A stretch of 12,199 nucleotides of DNA from Methanobacteriota archaeon (lineage in GTDB: Archaea > Halobacteriota > Syntropharchaeia > JACQPP01), in assembly GCA_016207465.1 (NCBI GenBank), contig JACQPP010000065.1, positions 1 through 12,199 on the forward strand, in the 5' to 3' direction. Position 1 is the first letter of the stretch. Each line of letters begins with the position of its first letter. Shown in pieces: positions 1 through 6,043 of this stretch. The position numbers and the translations under genes were made by a program. A model generated the notes under the pieces. The model had not been told where the DNA came from and did not search any database. It saw only the letters and a program-made list of their open reading frames with translations.

Positions 1-291
1 CCCATCGACATGATTGTCGAGCTCCGAAGCCAGCACGAGAAGGGCAACAAATACGCCGGCCTCGACGTGTTCCAGGGCAAGGCCGTGGACATGCTCAAGG
101 CGGGCGTCGTGGAGCCCGTCCGCGTGAAGACCCAGGCCATCAGCAGCGCCACCGAGTCCGCCGTCATGATTCTGCGGATTGACGACGTGATTGCCGCCAA
201 GTCCATGAGCAAGAACGGAGGCAAGGGCGGACCCCCCGGCGGCATGCCCGGCGGGATGGGCGGCATGGGTGGAATGGGCGGAGAATTCTAG
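1..291 (+). CDS. Thermosome (group II chaperonin) subunit, C-terminal fragment
   Basis: This is the last 96 residues of an archaeal Hsp60-like chaperonin subunit; the gene enters from outside the window in frame 1. Group II chaperonins form an ATP-driven cytosolic double ring that folds proteins. The visible part is the C-terminal equatorial segment: IDMIVELR, the conserved NKYAGLDVFQGK region, VEPVRVKTQAISSATESAVMILRIDDVIAA, then a flexible tail of GGM repeats (GGMPGGMGGMGGMGG) typical of thermosomes. The ATG at base 10 is internal to the protein, since the homologous sequence continues upstream (PID before it). The stop TAG at 289-291 lies two bases from the stop of the convergent leftward gene. 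Family assignment is secure; which paralogue (alpha, beta or other) cannot be told. Confidence 0.96.
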   Translation, partial: PIDMIVELRSQHEKGNKYAGLDVFQGKAVDMLKAGVVEPVRVKTQAISSATESAVMILRIDDVIAAKSMSKNGGKGGPPGGMPGGMGGMGGMGGEF

Positions 292-293
292 AG

Positions 294-854
294 TCATCTT
301 CCCACCCCGAACTGCTTCTCCCGCACGTAGACGACGTAGAGGACCACGCAGAATGCCTCCACGGCGCCCCCGGGGGCCTCCGGGAAGTCGAGGCGGGGGT
401 AGGCGGCCTTCCCCATCTCCCTCCCCCTCCCGTCGCGGAACTTGAGCTGGCCGATGCCCACCCCCTCGGCGTAGGCGGCGGGCCGCCTCTCCCCGGCGAG
501 GTAGAGGGCCCACACCCGGTCTGTGGCCGGCAGGAATGGGGCCACGTTGAGGCGGTGGTAGGCGGTCGCCACCCGCCCCCAGCCCCTGCCCTGTCGGACC
601 AGGAAGTCGAGGATGTTCTGGAAGTATCCCTGGAGGAGCCCCTTCTTGCGCTCCCGCAGGACCTGGAGTTCCCCCGGGGGCCCCTGGAGGGTGAAGACCT
701 GCCGGGGCTCCGCCAGCTCCACCTCCACCTCCCACTCCGCCCCTCCCTCCCTCCCGGTGAGGAACTCGTACCGGCCCCGCTCGCGGTCGCTCTGGTGCCA
801 CCGGAACTCGTAGGCGCGGGGGCCCCCGCCGGGGGCCCGGGGATCGAAGGTCAT
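294..854 (-). CDS. Uncharacterised protein cotranscribed with cca
   Basis: A 186-residue soluble-looking protein that I do not recognise. Its ATG (852-854) lies three bases after the cca stop (858-860), so it is almost certainly in one transcript with cca and possibly translationally coupled. It is rich in Arg, Gly and aromatic residues. It has a charged N-terminal half (RAYEFRWHQSDRERGRYEF), a central RERKKGLLQGYFQNILDFLVRQGRG stretch that looks helical and basic, and a C-terminal hydrophobic strand pair (AFCVVLYVVYVREKQF). There is no signal peptide and no convincing membrane span. It lacks the two HxT/S motifs of 2'-5' RNA ligase-like phosphoesterases, which I considered because they sometimes neighbour cca. 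A role in tRNA or RNA metabolism is inferred only from the neighbour. The coding call rests on close packing and codon use matching cca. Confidence 0.8.
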   Translation of the reverse strand: MTFDPRAPGGGPRAYEFRWHQSDRERGRYEFLTGREGGAEWEVEVELAEPRQVFTLQGPPGELQVLRERKKGLLQGYFQNILDFLVRQGRGWGRVATAYHRLNVAPFLPATDRVWALYLAGERRPAAYAEGVGIGQLKFRDGRGREMGKAAYPRLDFPEAPGGAVEAFCVVLYVVYVREKQFGVGR

Positions 855-857
855 GGG

Positions 858-2297
858 TCAGGGGCTGCCGGAGAGGTAGCGGCGGAGGAAGAGGGCCACC
901 CCGGGCCCCCAGGGGACACGCTCCAGGGGGACCAGCCGCCGGGGACACCGGGCCAGGTCCCGCCCCAATCCACATCGGCCCGCCTCCCCCCGGAGGGCCT
1001 CCTCGGCCCGCGTGTAACGGCGGGGGACCTCGGCCACCCAGCGGCCCTCTTCGATTCGCAGCGGGCGGCCCCGGTGCTTCGCCTGGAACACCCGGCTGTT
1101 CTCGGCATCGGAGACCGGGGGACCCGGGTGGTCCCGGATGGGGGGAAGGCTCCACACCTCGAACTCCAGGAACACATAGGCAGGCTGTCGCCCCACCCCC
1201 GCCCTCCCCAGGGGAGCATCCGTGGGAGGAGCCCCCCCTTCGTCCCCCCCGATGCGCAGGACCCCGCTGCGGTGGACCCGGAACCCCTCCCGCCCGGCCA
1301 TCTCCCGCAGGCTCGCCTCGGCCTTCCGCAGCTGGGGGTAGACGATATCGTCCACCAATTCCCCGGGGACCTGGAACTCCAGGGCCCACACCCGGGTCCC
1401 CCGGGAGCGGAACCGGCGGATGGCATCCCCCCGCAGGAGGGGACGGAGAGCAGGGGGGAAGAAGTGGCGGAGGCCTGGCCTCTCGATGAAGGAGCGGGAG
1501 TGGGCCACGCTGCGGGAGAAGTTCTCGGGGGAGAGGGCCGCGGCCACGTTGCGCCCCGGGTCCACCGGGTCCACGAAGACGAGGGGTTCCCCGCCCGGGC
1601 AGGCCCCCGCCCCGCCGGGGTCAATGCGGACCCCGGGCCTCCACTGGGCCATGGCCTCCACCACGGGGAGGAATCCCCCGTGGTGCAGGACGAGGAGTTC
1701 GCAGAGGTAGCCCGAGAACCCCTGCACCTTCAGCTCGGCCCCGTAGACACCCGCGCTGGAGAGGAACCGCTTCAGGAGGCGCACCTCGTCCTCCCTCCCT
1801 CGGATGCGCTCCTCGAGGTAGCGCTGGTGGAAGGGGGTGCGGTCCACCGCGCTCACCATCCCCCGGGGGTCCTCCACCCGGTAGCAGGGGACCAGGTCCA
1901 CCTGGAAAAGAGGGCCGCAGGATGCCGGTTTACCTCCTTTCCCTTCCGCCAGCTCCGGCTCCGTCACCCAGAGCCGCACGTAGGGGTGCTCCGCATACCG
2001 CGTGGTCCACCGGGGCCCAAGCCGCCGCGCGATGCCCACGGCGGCGGTCTTCATCCTCTCCTTGGTCCAGTCGAGGGGAAAGAGGAGGAAGAGGTCCACG
2101 TCCAGGTCCCCGGGGAGCCAGGTGTCCCGGGCCGAGGAGCCTACCAGCATGGGAGTGGCGGGGAGGCCCCGCGCCCGGCACAACTCCCCGACGCGGGCCA
2201 CCAGGCTCCGGCAGACCCCGGCCAGGGCCCGGGCCTCCCGGGGGGAGGGGCGGACCCGGGGGAGGATTTTCGCCACAATGTCCTGGGAGGTGGCCAT
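858..2297 (-). CDS. cca: Archaeal class I CCA-adding enzyme (tRNA nucleotidyltransferase)
   Basis: Adds or repairs the 3'-terminal CCA of tRNAs without a nucleic-acid template, using CTP and ATP. The 479-residue protein carries the class I nucleotidyltransferase signature G53-S54-S55-A-R57 followed by L-P-G-D-L-D66-V-D68-LFLLFP. The third carboxylate is D134 in FQVDLVPCY. Downstream are the VDRTPFHQRYL segment and the tail-domain motif VYGAELKVQGFSGYLCELL (about residues 194-212), both characteristic of archaeal CCA enzymes. The C-terminal half contains VDPVDPGRNVAAALS and FSRSVAHSRSFI. At 479 residues it is somewhat longer than the roughly 440-450 usual in the family; the extra length looks like Gly/Arg-rich loops, such as EGKGGKPASCG near 118-128. 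The start ATG (2295-2297) lies about 30 bases from a TATA-like element, so the message is probably leaderless. The unknown 294-854 gene follows after three bases. Confidence 0.96.
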   Translation of the reverse strand: MATSQDIVAKILPRVRPSPREARALAGVCRSLVARVGELCRARGLPATPMLVGSSARDTWLPGDLDVDLFLLFPLDWTKERMKTAAVGIARRLGPRWTTRYAEHPYVRLWVTEPELAEGKGGKPASCGPLFQVDLVPCYRVEDPRGMVSAVDRTPFHQRYLEERIRGREDEVRLLKRFLSSAGVYGAELKVQGFSGYLCELLVLHHGGFLPVVEAMAQWRPGVRIDPGGAGACPGGEPLVFVDPVDPGRNVAAALSPENFSRSVAHSRSFIERPGLRHFFPPALRPLLRGDAIRRFRSRGTRVWALEFQVPGELVDDIVYPQLRKAEASLREMAGREGFRVHRSGVLRIGGDEGGAPPTDAPLGRAGVGRQPAYVFLEFEVWSLPPIRDHPGPPVSDAENSRVFQAKHRGRPLRIEEGRWVAEVPRRYTRAEEALRGEAGRCGLGRDLARCPRRLVPLERVPWGPGVALFLRRYLSGSP

Positions 2298-2323
2298 GGC
2301 CGAGTAAGGATGGGCGAGGGGGA

Positions 2324-2331
2324 CTAAATGC
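2324..2331 (-). promoter_or_regulatory. TATA-like element of cca
   Basis: On the minus strand the sequence GCATTTAG is centred about 30 bases upstream of the cca ATG, with no Shine-Dalgarno sequence between. This is the spacing of an archaeal TATA box for a leaderless transcript. The motif and following bases (GCATTTAGTCCCCC) closely match GCATTAAGTCCCCC before the gene at 9169, which supports a real promoter. Confidence 0.5.
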
Positions 2332-2348
2332 TTGCTCCTCCTAGGGGT

Positions 2349-2370
2349 TCCGGGAGGGACGGCTCCCGGA
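2349..2370. repeat. Intergenic hairpin between the divergent promoters
   Basis: TCCGGGAG (2349-2356) and CTCCCGGA (2363-2370) form a perfect 8-bp inverted repeat around a 6-base loop, midway between the cca and AbrB-type promoters. It could be an operator or an insulating structure. No function is shown by the sequence. Confidence 0.5.
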
Positions 2371-2416
2371 TTCGCATGGGAAAATTGAGAGAGCCGACCG
2401 CGTCTTGGAATAGAAA

Positions 2417-2426
2417 GGTTTAAGTT
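2417..2426 (+). promoter_or_regulatory. TATA-like element of the AbrB-type gene
   Basis: GGTTTAAGTT, preceded by the purine-rich GAAA (2413-2416) as a possible BRE, lies about 35 bases before the ATG at 2457. Transcription would start near 2446-2450, giving a leader of about ten bases or less. No Shine-Dalgarno sequence precedes the ATG. Confidence 0.5.
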
Positions 2427-2433
2427 GATTTTT

Positions 2434-2445
2434 CTGATTAATCAG
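2434..2445. promoter_or_regulatory. Perfect 12-bp palindrome, candidate operator
   Basis: CTGATTAATCAG is self-complementary over its full 12 bases and lies between the TATA-like element and the start codon, about where transcription should begin. It is followed by a second small dyad, CAGT-A-ACTG (2443-2451). A dimeric AbrB-fold protein binds symmetric or AT-rich sites, so autoregulation by the product of the gene at 2457 is a natural inference, but nothing here proves it. Confidence 0.45.
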
Positions 2446-2456
2446 TAACTGCTGAT

Positions 2457-2729
2457 ATGGGAATGCCGAAGCGCTCCCGCCGCCCAACGGGGAAACCGGG
2501 TCTCGGGGGCATGCGCGTCGAAGCCGTCGTCTCTGTGGACGAGCGGGGCCAACTGGTCCTTCCCGCCGCCCTCCGGAGCGGGATGGGAATCCGGGCCGGG
2601 GACAAATTCGCGGTCGTCACCCACCAGATGGGGAGCAGGACCGCCGGCATCACTCTCTTGAAGGTGGAGGACCTCGCAGCGGCGCTGAAGGAGCACCTCG
2701 GACCCATGTTCGAGCACTTGGTGAAATAG
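2457..2729 (+). CDS. AbrB/SpoVT-type DNA-binding protein, HgcC-like
   Basis: A 90-residue protein with a basic, disordered-looking N-terminus (MGMPKRSRRPTGKPG) and then the swapped-hairpin AbrB fold at about residues 19-66: VEAVVSVDERGQLVLPAALRSGMGIRAGDKFAVV. The VDERGQLVLP strand-turn and the xGIRAGDK segment are the hallmarks. The C-terminal helix, LLKVEDLAAALKEHLGPMFEHLV, matches my memory of proteins named HgcAB-associated protein HgcC. These occur in many archaea and bacteria without hgcAB, and no hgcA or hgcB is visible here. It probably acts as a dimeric transcription factor, perhaps binding the palindrome at 2434-2445. The ATG at 2457 is preferred from the promoter spacing, although an in-frame ATG at 2463 is possible. 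It starts a three-gene rightward operon. Confidence 0.88.
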   Translation: MGMPKRSRRPTGKPGLGGMRVEAVVSVDERGQLVLPAALRSGMGIRAGDKFAVVTHQMGSRTAGITLLKVEDLAAALKEHLGPMFEHLVK

Positions 2730-2731
2730 AG

Positions 2732-2890
2732 ATGGACATGCCCCTGGCCGACCCGCCTCCCTACCCCGGCACCCCGCGCTGGGTGAGGGCATTCGTCGCC
2801 ATTGGCATTATTCTGGCCCTGTTGGTCGCCATCGCGCTCCTCACCGGCCTCGGCGGTCCCCACGGCCCCGGCCGCCACCTGCCTCCGTAG
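2732..2890 (+). CDS. Small single-pass membrane protein (52 residues)
   Basis: A short gene starting two bases after the stop of the AbrB-type gene. The GGTG at 2720-2723 in the end of that gene is a plausible ribosome site. The protein begins MDMPLADPPPYPGTPRWVRAF, has one transmembrane helix at about residues 20-39 (FVAIGIILALLVAIALLTGL), and ends in a His/Gly/Pro tail (GGPHGPGRHLPP). From memory, the PYPGTPRWV start, one helix and HGPGRH end recur in small proteins of other archaea and some bacteria, so this is very likely a real gene. Its function is unknown. Its place between a transcription factor and a multi-pass membrane protein suggests it is a partner or subunit of the latter. Confidence 0.8.
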   Translation: MDMPLADPPPYPGTPRWVRAFVAIGIILALLVAIALLTGLGGPHGPGRHLPP

Positions 2891-2909
2891 AACATGAGAT
2901 GCAACCGCC

Positions 2910-3434
2910 ATGACCCTGACCCCCGGCCTCCGCAAGTTCGCACTCACCGTCCACATCACGTTCGCTATCGGCTGGGTGGGCGCCGTCGTCGCGTACCTGC
3001 CCCTAGCCGCCGCCCCGTTGACCGCCCGGGACCCCCAGACGGTGCGCGCCGCATGGATTGCGATGGAACTCGTCGGCTGGTACGCCATCGTCCCCCTGGC
3101 CCTCGCCTCGCTCGCCACTGGGCTCGTCATGGGCCTGGGCACCAAATGGGGCGTGTTCCGGCACTACTGGGTCCTCTTCTCGCTCCTCCTGACCGGCCTT
3201 GCCACCGCCATCTTGCTCCTGCATATGCGGGACGTGAGCGCCATCGCGGGCGTGGCGAGGGAGGCAGACGGTGCCAGTATCGGTCGGCTCGGGGGCGACC
3301 TCCCCCACGCGGTCGGCGCCCTCGCGGTGCTGCTCATCATCCTAGCGCTGAACGTGGTCAAGCCCCAGGGCATGACCCGGTACGGGTGGCGCAAGCAACA
3401 CGAGACGCACATCTCCCAGGGCTCCGAAAACTGA
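2910..3434 (+). CDS. Multi-pass membrane protein, DUF2269-like
   Basis: A 174-residue integral membrane protein with about four helices: roughly 10-33 (ALTVHITFAIGWVGAVVAYLPLAA), 50-74 (AMELVGWYAIVPLALASLATGLVMG), 86-106 (YWVLFSLLLTGLATAILLLHM) and 131-149 (LPHAVGALAVLLIILALNV). It ends VVKPQGMTRYGWRKQHE. Conserved-looking features are HITFAIGWVGAVVAYL, GTKWGVFRHYWVLF and the KPxGMTRYG tail, which I associate with uncharacterised DUF2269-like proteins. Histidines in the membrane segments (H15, H91, H98, H133) could bind haem or a metal, but this is speculation. It follows the small membrane protein by 19 bases and lacks a strong Shine-Dalgarno site, so it is probably read by coupling. It converges with thrS, with only 11 bases between the stops. 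Confidence 0.85.
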   Translation: MTLTPGLRKFALTVHITFAIGWVGAVVAYLPLAAAPLTARDPQTVRAAWIAMELVGWYAIVPLALASLATGLVMGLGTKWGVFRHYWVLFSLLLTGLATAILLLHMRDVSAIAGVAREADGASIGRLGGDLPHAVGALAVLLIILALNVVKPQGMTRYGWRKQHETHISQGSEN

Positions 3435-3445
3435 CGTTTCTACAT

Positions 3446-5398
3446 TTACATAAATTTAGGTCGTACACTCAATCTCCCCGCCAGCGGCAGGGGCCTCTGG
3501 GGCATCCCCCTGGTCTTCTCCTCCAGCACCTTGCGCAACTCTTCGAGGGTCATCTTCCGGTTTGTCGTCTTCTTGGTGGTGGACTCCTCCCGGAGTGTGA
3601 CCATCAGGTTTCCCTCTTGGACCTCCTTGTCCCCGATGACGGCGATGCAGGGGACCCACTCCATGGCGGCGTCCCGCACCTTCTTCTGGACGGTCTCCTC
3701 GCGGTCGTCCATGTCCACCCTGTATCCGGCGAGACCATCCATTGTTTTTTGGGCATGAGGGGTGTGGGCCCCGGCGACGGGGATGAGGCGGACCTGGGTG
3801 GGGGAGAGCCACACGGGGAGCATCGGGGCCTTGTTCTTGGGGGGCTGGCTGTCCATCCACGCCTTTTCGAGGAGGGCGTAGATGGCGCGCTCCACGGCGC
3901 CGCTGGGGGAGCAGTGGAGGATGACGGGGGAGCGCTCCTTTCCCTCCGCGTCGGTGTATTTGATGCCGTAGCGCTCGGCGTTCTCCACGTCAATCTGGAC
4001 TGTGGCCAGGGCGCTGGCCTTGTCGAGGGCGTCCACGAAGTTGAACTCGAACTTGACCACGAAGTAGAAGAAGCGCTCCTGCCACTCCTCGGTGAGCACG
4101 GGCTTCTGGAGTTCGGCCACCAGGTCCCGGAGGAGGCTGGGGTTCTGGTCGGCGAACTCGCGGGTGAAGCGGAGGCCCACCTCGTAGTCCCCCGGCTCGA
4201 TGCCGATGTGGCGGAGGACGTCTATGGCGAGCCGGTATTGCTGGCGGAACTCCTCCAGGGCCTGGGTCATGTCGGCGCAGAAGGTGTGCATGTCGGGCAT
4301 GGTGAAGGCGCGGAGGCGCCGGAGGCCCGCGAGTTCGCCGGACTGCTCGCGGCGGAAACTGTAGCGGGTCATCTCGAACATGCGGAGGGGGAGGTTCCGG
4401 TAGGAGACCACCATGTCCTTCCCCATGAGGAACTGGCCGAAGCAGGCCGCGAACCGGAGGAAGAGGTCGCGCTTGTCGGACTCCACGTTGTACTGGCGGG
4501 CGGGGAAGCGGTCGAGGTAGGAGCGCAGGGTGGGGTGGTTCACGTCGTACATCAGCGGGGTCTCCACCTCCAGGGCCCCGTAGGCGGACATCCGCTGGCC
4601 AATGTAGGCCTCCAGGAGGGCCTTCACCAGCCTCCCCTTGGGGTAGTAGCGGAGGTTCCCCGGGTCGCTCCCCGGCTCGTGGTCCACCATCTGGAGCCGC
4701 CGCATGATTTCGACATGAGGTGGGGGCTGCTCCACCGCGCGGCTCTTCGCCATCTCGTACTGCACGAACTTCCCCAGCCCCGGGTGCTCCTTGTAAGAGA
4801 ACTTCCCCGGGTCGTGGCGCTTCCCCCGGGTGTCCAGGATTTGGAGGGTGGAGCGGAGCTTCTGCTCCCGGGCCAGGGCCTCGGACTCGGCGATGACCTT
4901 GGCGGGGGCCAGGGGAGCCCCGGGGGTCCCGCCGGGGCGAATCGAACGGGAGAGTTCGGCGAGGGGATGGCCCTTGCACCGCATCTCGAAGCTCTTGTAC
5001 CAGCCGAAGGGGACCCGATGGACCTCCCAACTGCGTTGGGAATCCCCCGGCTTCTGGGAAACCCGGGGGACCTCCGTGTCCCCCTGGAGTTCGGACTCCA
5101 GGGTCTTGAGGATGCGGATGGCGGCCTCGGGGCGGGCGAGGTCGCTGCTGAGGTGGGCGTAGGGGTAGAGGACCAGCCGGGGGGCCTTCACCTGGCGGGC
5201 CACGTCCCGGATGGCCTCGGCGGCCTGCTTCACGGTCTCGGCCTCCCGGCTCTCGTCGGGCCTCTCGATGGCGGTGAAAGCGATGAGGGGCTCCTCGATG
5301 CGGGCCCCCCTCCGGGAGTCCTCGATTTTCTCCGCCATCTTGGTGGCGCGCTCCACCCGGTACTGGAGGAAGTCGGAGTGGACCAGGAGTATCTGCAT
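3446..5398 (-). CDS. thrS: Threonyl-tRNA synthetase, archaeal type with editing domain
   Basis: Charges tRNA-Thr with threonine in the cytosol. The 650-residue protein begins with the archaeal editing domain (MQILLVHSDFLQYRV, then WEVHRVPFGWYKSFEMRCKGHPLAELSR), which resembles D-aminoacyl-tRNA deacylase and removes mischarged serine. The class II core follows: motif 1 around RYYPKGRLVKALLEAYI, the zinc-site cysteine in RFAACFGQF, motif 2 in MFEMTRYSFRREQSGELAGLRRLRAFTMPDMHTFC, and motif 3 in VILHCSPSGAVERAIYALL. The anticodon-binding domain begins near PVWLSPTQVRLIPV, and the protein ends RPKFM. The ATG has GGGGAG four bases upstream of CC-ATG on the minus strand. An oddity is an insertion of about 17 residues at roughly 107-124 (including RVSQKPGDSQRSW) inside the editing domain; the same sequence recurs in the neighbouring alkyltransferase. 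Confidence 0.97.
   Translation of the reverse strand: MQILLVHSDFLQYRVERATKMAEKIEDSRRGARIEEPLIAFTAIERPDESREAETVKQAAEAIRDVARQVKAPRLVLYPYAHLSSDLARPEAAIRILKTLESELQGDTEVPRVSQKPGDSQRSWEVHRVPFGWYKSFEMRCKGHPLAELSRSIRPGGTPGAPLAPAKVIAESEALAREQKLRSTLQILDTRGKRHDPGKFSYKEHPGLGKFVQYEMAKSRAVEQPPPHVEIMRRLQMVDHEPGSDPGNLRYYPKGRLVKALLEAYIGQRMSAYGALEVETPLMYDVNHPTLRSYLDRFPARQYNVESDKRDLFLRFAACFGQFLMGKDMVVSYRNLPLRMFEMTRYSFRREQSGELAGLRRLRAFTMPDMHTFCADMTQALEEFRQQYRLAIDVLRHIGIEPGDYEVGLRFTREFADQNPSLLRDLVAELQKPVLTEEWQERFFYFVVKFEFNFVDALDKASALATVQIDVENAERYGIKYTDAEGKERSPVILHCSPSGAVERAIYALLEKAWMDSQPPKNKAPMLPVWLSPTQVRLIPVAGAHTPHAQKTMDGLAGYRVDMDDREETVQKKVRDAAMEWVPCIAVIGDKEVQEGNLMVTLREESTTKKTTNRKMTLEELRKVLEEKTRGMPQRPLPLAGRLSVRPKFM
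5022..5070 (-). repeat. In-frame palindromic element, copy 1 (inside thrS)
   Basis: On the minus strand this encodes ThrRS residues 112-124, RVSQKPGDSQRSW (5027-5065). The DNA contains two hairpins: TCCCAA/TTGGGA (5025-5030 with 5036-5041) and TCCCCCGG/CCGGGGGA (5043-5050 with 5063-5070). The related copy is at 5822-5868 in the alkyltransferase gene, in the same frame. Both copies share the 14-base core TCCCCCGGCTTCTG and matching flanks. The element sits in a loop position of the editing domain that archaeal ThrRS normally spans with few residues (from memory of the family), consistent with insertion into a finished gene. Confidence 0.75.
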
Positions 5399-5424
5399 GG
5401 GCTCCCCGCTGGCATCGCACGCGA

Positions 5425-5439
5425 GAAGAAAAGAAAAAC
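5425..5439 (-). terminator. T-rich tract after the alkyltransferase gene
   Basis: On the minus strand the 45 bases between the alkyltransferase stop and thrS contain a pyrimidine tract, GTTTTTCTTTTCTTC. Oligo-T runs end archaeal transcription, so this may terminate or attenuate the ubiA-alkyltransferase message ahead of thrS. The same tract also lies where a thrS promoter would be. No hairpin is required and none is seen. Confidence 0.4.
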
Positions 5440-5443
5440 TCTT

Positions 5444-6043
5444 CTATGCGCCCCGAGGGCGCTGTCTGCCGGTTTTCGCCCTCTTGCGCCGGGGGACCTC
5501 GACCCCCTCCAGTTGGAGGAGCCTCCGCTTGTAGCGGAGGCCGACTTCCGACTTCGTCGAAAGTCGGGCGGCTCCGCCTGCACCATCACTTGGACCCGCC
5601 CGACAGGAAAATCCCCCGAGGCCACGGGAGGCCACCACCCGGTGGCAGGGGATGAGGAGGGGGACCGGGTTCCTGGAGAGGGCCTGTCCCACGGCCCGGG
5701 CGGCCCCGGGGCGGCCGATACGGCGGGCCACCTCCCCGTAGGTGAGGACCCTCCCCGGGGGAATGCGGGCGGTCTCCCGGAGCACGCTCCGCTGGAAGGG
5801 GGTCAGAGGGGAGAGGTCCGGCTTCCATCTCCGGTGGAAGTCCCCCGGCTTCTGCGGAACCCGAGATAGCTTCCACGGGCCCGGAACCCTCCCTCCATGG
5901 AGGGAGCGGCGGAGGTCCCCCAGCAGGGGGTGTCCGGCCCCGGGGGCGCGGGGGCCCCCCAGGACAATCCTCCGGACCCGGCGGCCCTCCACCTCCACCG
6001 TGACCCGGCATCCCAACTCGGGGAGATATGCGGATGATTTCAC
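5444..6043 (-). CDS. ogt: O6-alkylguanine-DNA alkyltransferase (MGMT/Ogt family)
   Basis: Direct-reversal DNA repair: it transfers the alkyl group of O6-alkylguanine to its own cysteine and is consumed. The 199-residue protein has the active site P132-C133-H134-R135 in LLIPCHRVVAS, the Arg-finger helix GAARAVGQALSRNP (about 113-126), and the TPFQRSVLRETARIPPGRVLTYGEVA segment (about 81-106) of the DNA-binding domain. The chosen start is GTG at 6041-6043, which overlaps the TGA of the upstream UbiA gene (GTGA). Starts further upstream would add Pro/Arg-rich sequence that merely reads ubiA out of frame. Oddities: residues 61-73 (RVPQKPGDFHRRW) are the palindromic element also found in thrS. About 20 extra residues (147-168) split the usual GGFS-to-KRRLL C-terminus. 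The protein ends in a basic tail (PRRKRAKTGRQRPRG). Confidence 0.93.
   Translation of the reverse strand: MKSSAYLPELGCRVTVEVEGRRVRRIVLGGPRAPGAGHPLLGDLRRSLHGGRVPGPWKLSRVPQKPGDFHRRWKPDLSPLTPFQRSVLRETARIPPGRVLTYGEVARRIGRPGAARAVGQALSRNPVPLLIPCHRVVASRGLGGFSCRAGPSDGAGGAARLSTKSEVGLRYKRRLLQLEGVEVPRRKRAKTGRQRPRGA
5521..5578. repeat. Run of three hairpins within the alkyltransferase C-terminus
   Basis: Three inverted repeats lie side by side in coding DNA: GCCTCCGCT/AGCGGAGGC (5521-5529 with 5533-5541), CCGACTT/AAGTCGG (5548-5554 with 5561-5567), and GGCG/CGCC (5567-5570 with 5575-5578). The segment encodes an extra stretch (about residues 151-168, DGAGGAARLSTKSEVG) between the GGFS motif and the KRRLL helix, where typical family members have only a few residues. 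It looks like a second, different palindromic insertion. No second copy of its sequence was found in the window. Confidence 0.55.
5822..5868 (-). repeat. In-frame palindromic element, copy 2 (inside the alkyltransferase gene)
   Basis: On the minus strand this encodes residues 61-73, RVPQKPGDFHRRW (5825-5863), against RVSQKPGDSQRSW in ThrRS: 9 of 13 residues identical, same frame. The DNA hairpin CTTCCA/TGGAAG (5822-5827 with 5835-5840) corresponds to TCCCAA/TTGGGA in copy 1. At aligned positions 5824-5838 (T-A) and 5026-5040 (C-G) both bases changed, preserving the pair. The second hairpin keeps its left arm TCCCCCGG (5841-5848), but the right arm is degraded (CCGAGATA). The element occupies the linker between the N-terminal and the active-site domains. 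Confidence 0.75.

Noticed and set aside
555..2327. A 590-codon open frame on the plus strand across cca
   Set aside because: Antisense to cca and the gene after it; the translation is Pro/Gly/Ala/His-rich with no motif. The cca frame carries the catalytic residues.
2457..2729. Mercury methylation genes suggested by the HgcC-like protein
   Set aside because: HgcC-like proteins occur widely without hgcAB, and neither a corrinoid-binding HgcA nor a ferredoxin HgcB is present in the window.
2894..5869. A 991-codon open frame on the plus strand across thrS
   Set aside because: It is antisense to thrS, part of the alkyltransferase gene and the membrane protein gene, all of which have clear family motifs. 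Long antisense frames are expected when third positions are almost all G or C. The product is low-complexity Gly/Pro/Leu/Val/His sequence with no recognisable domain.
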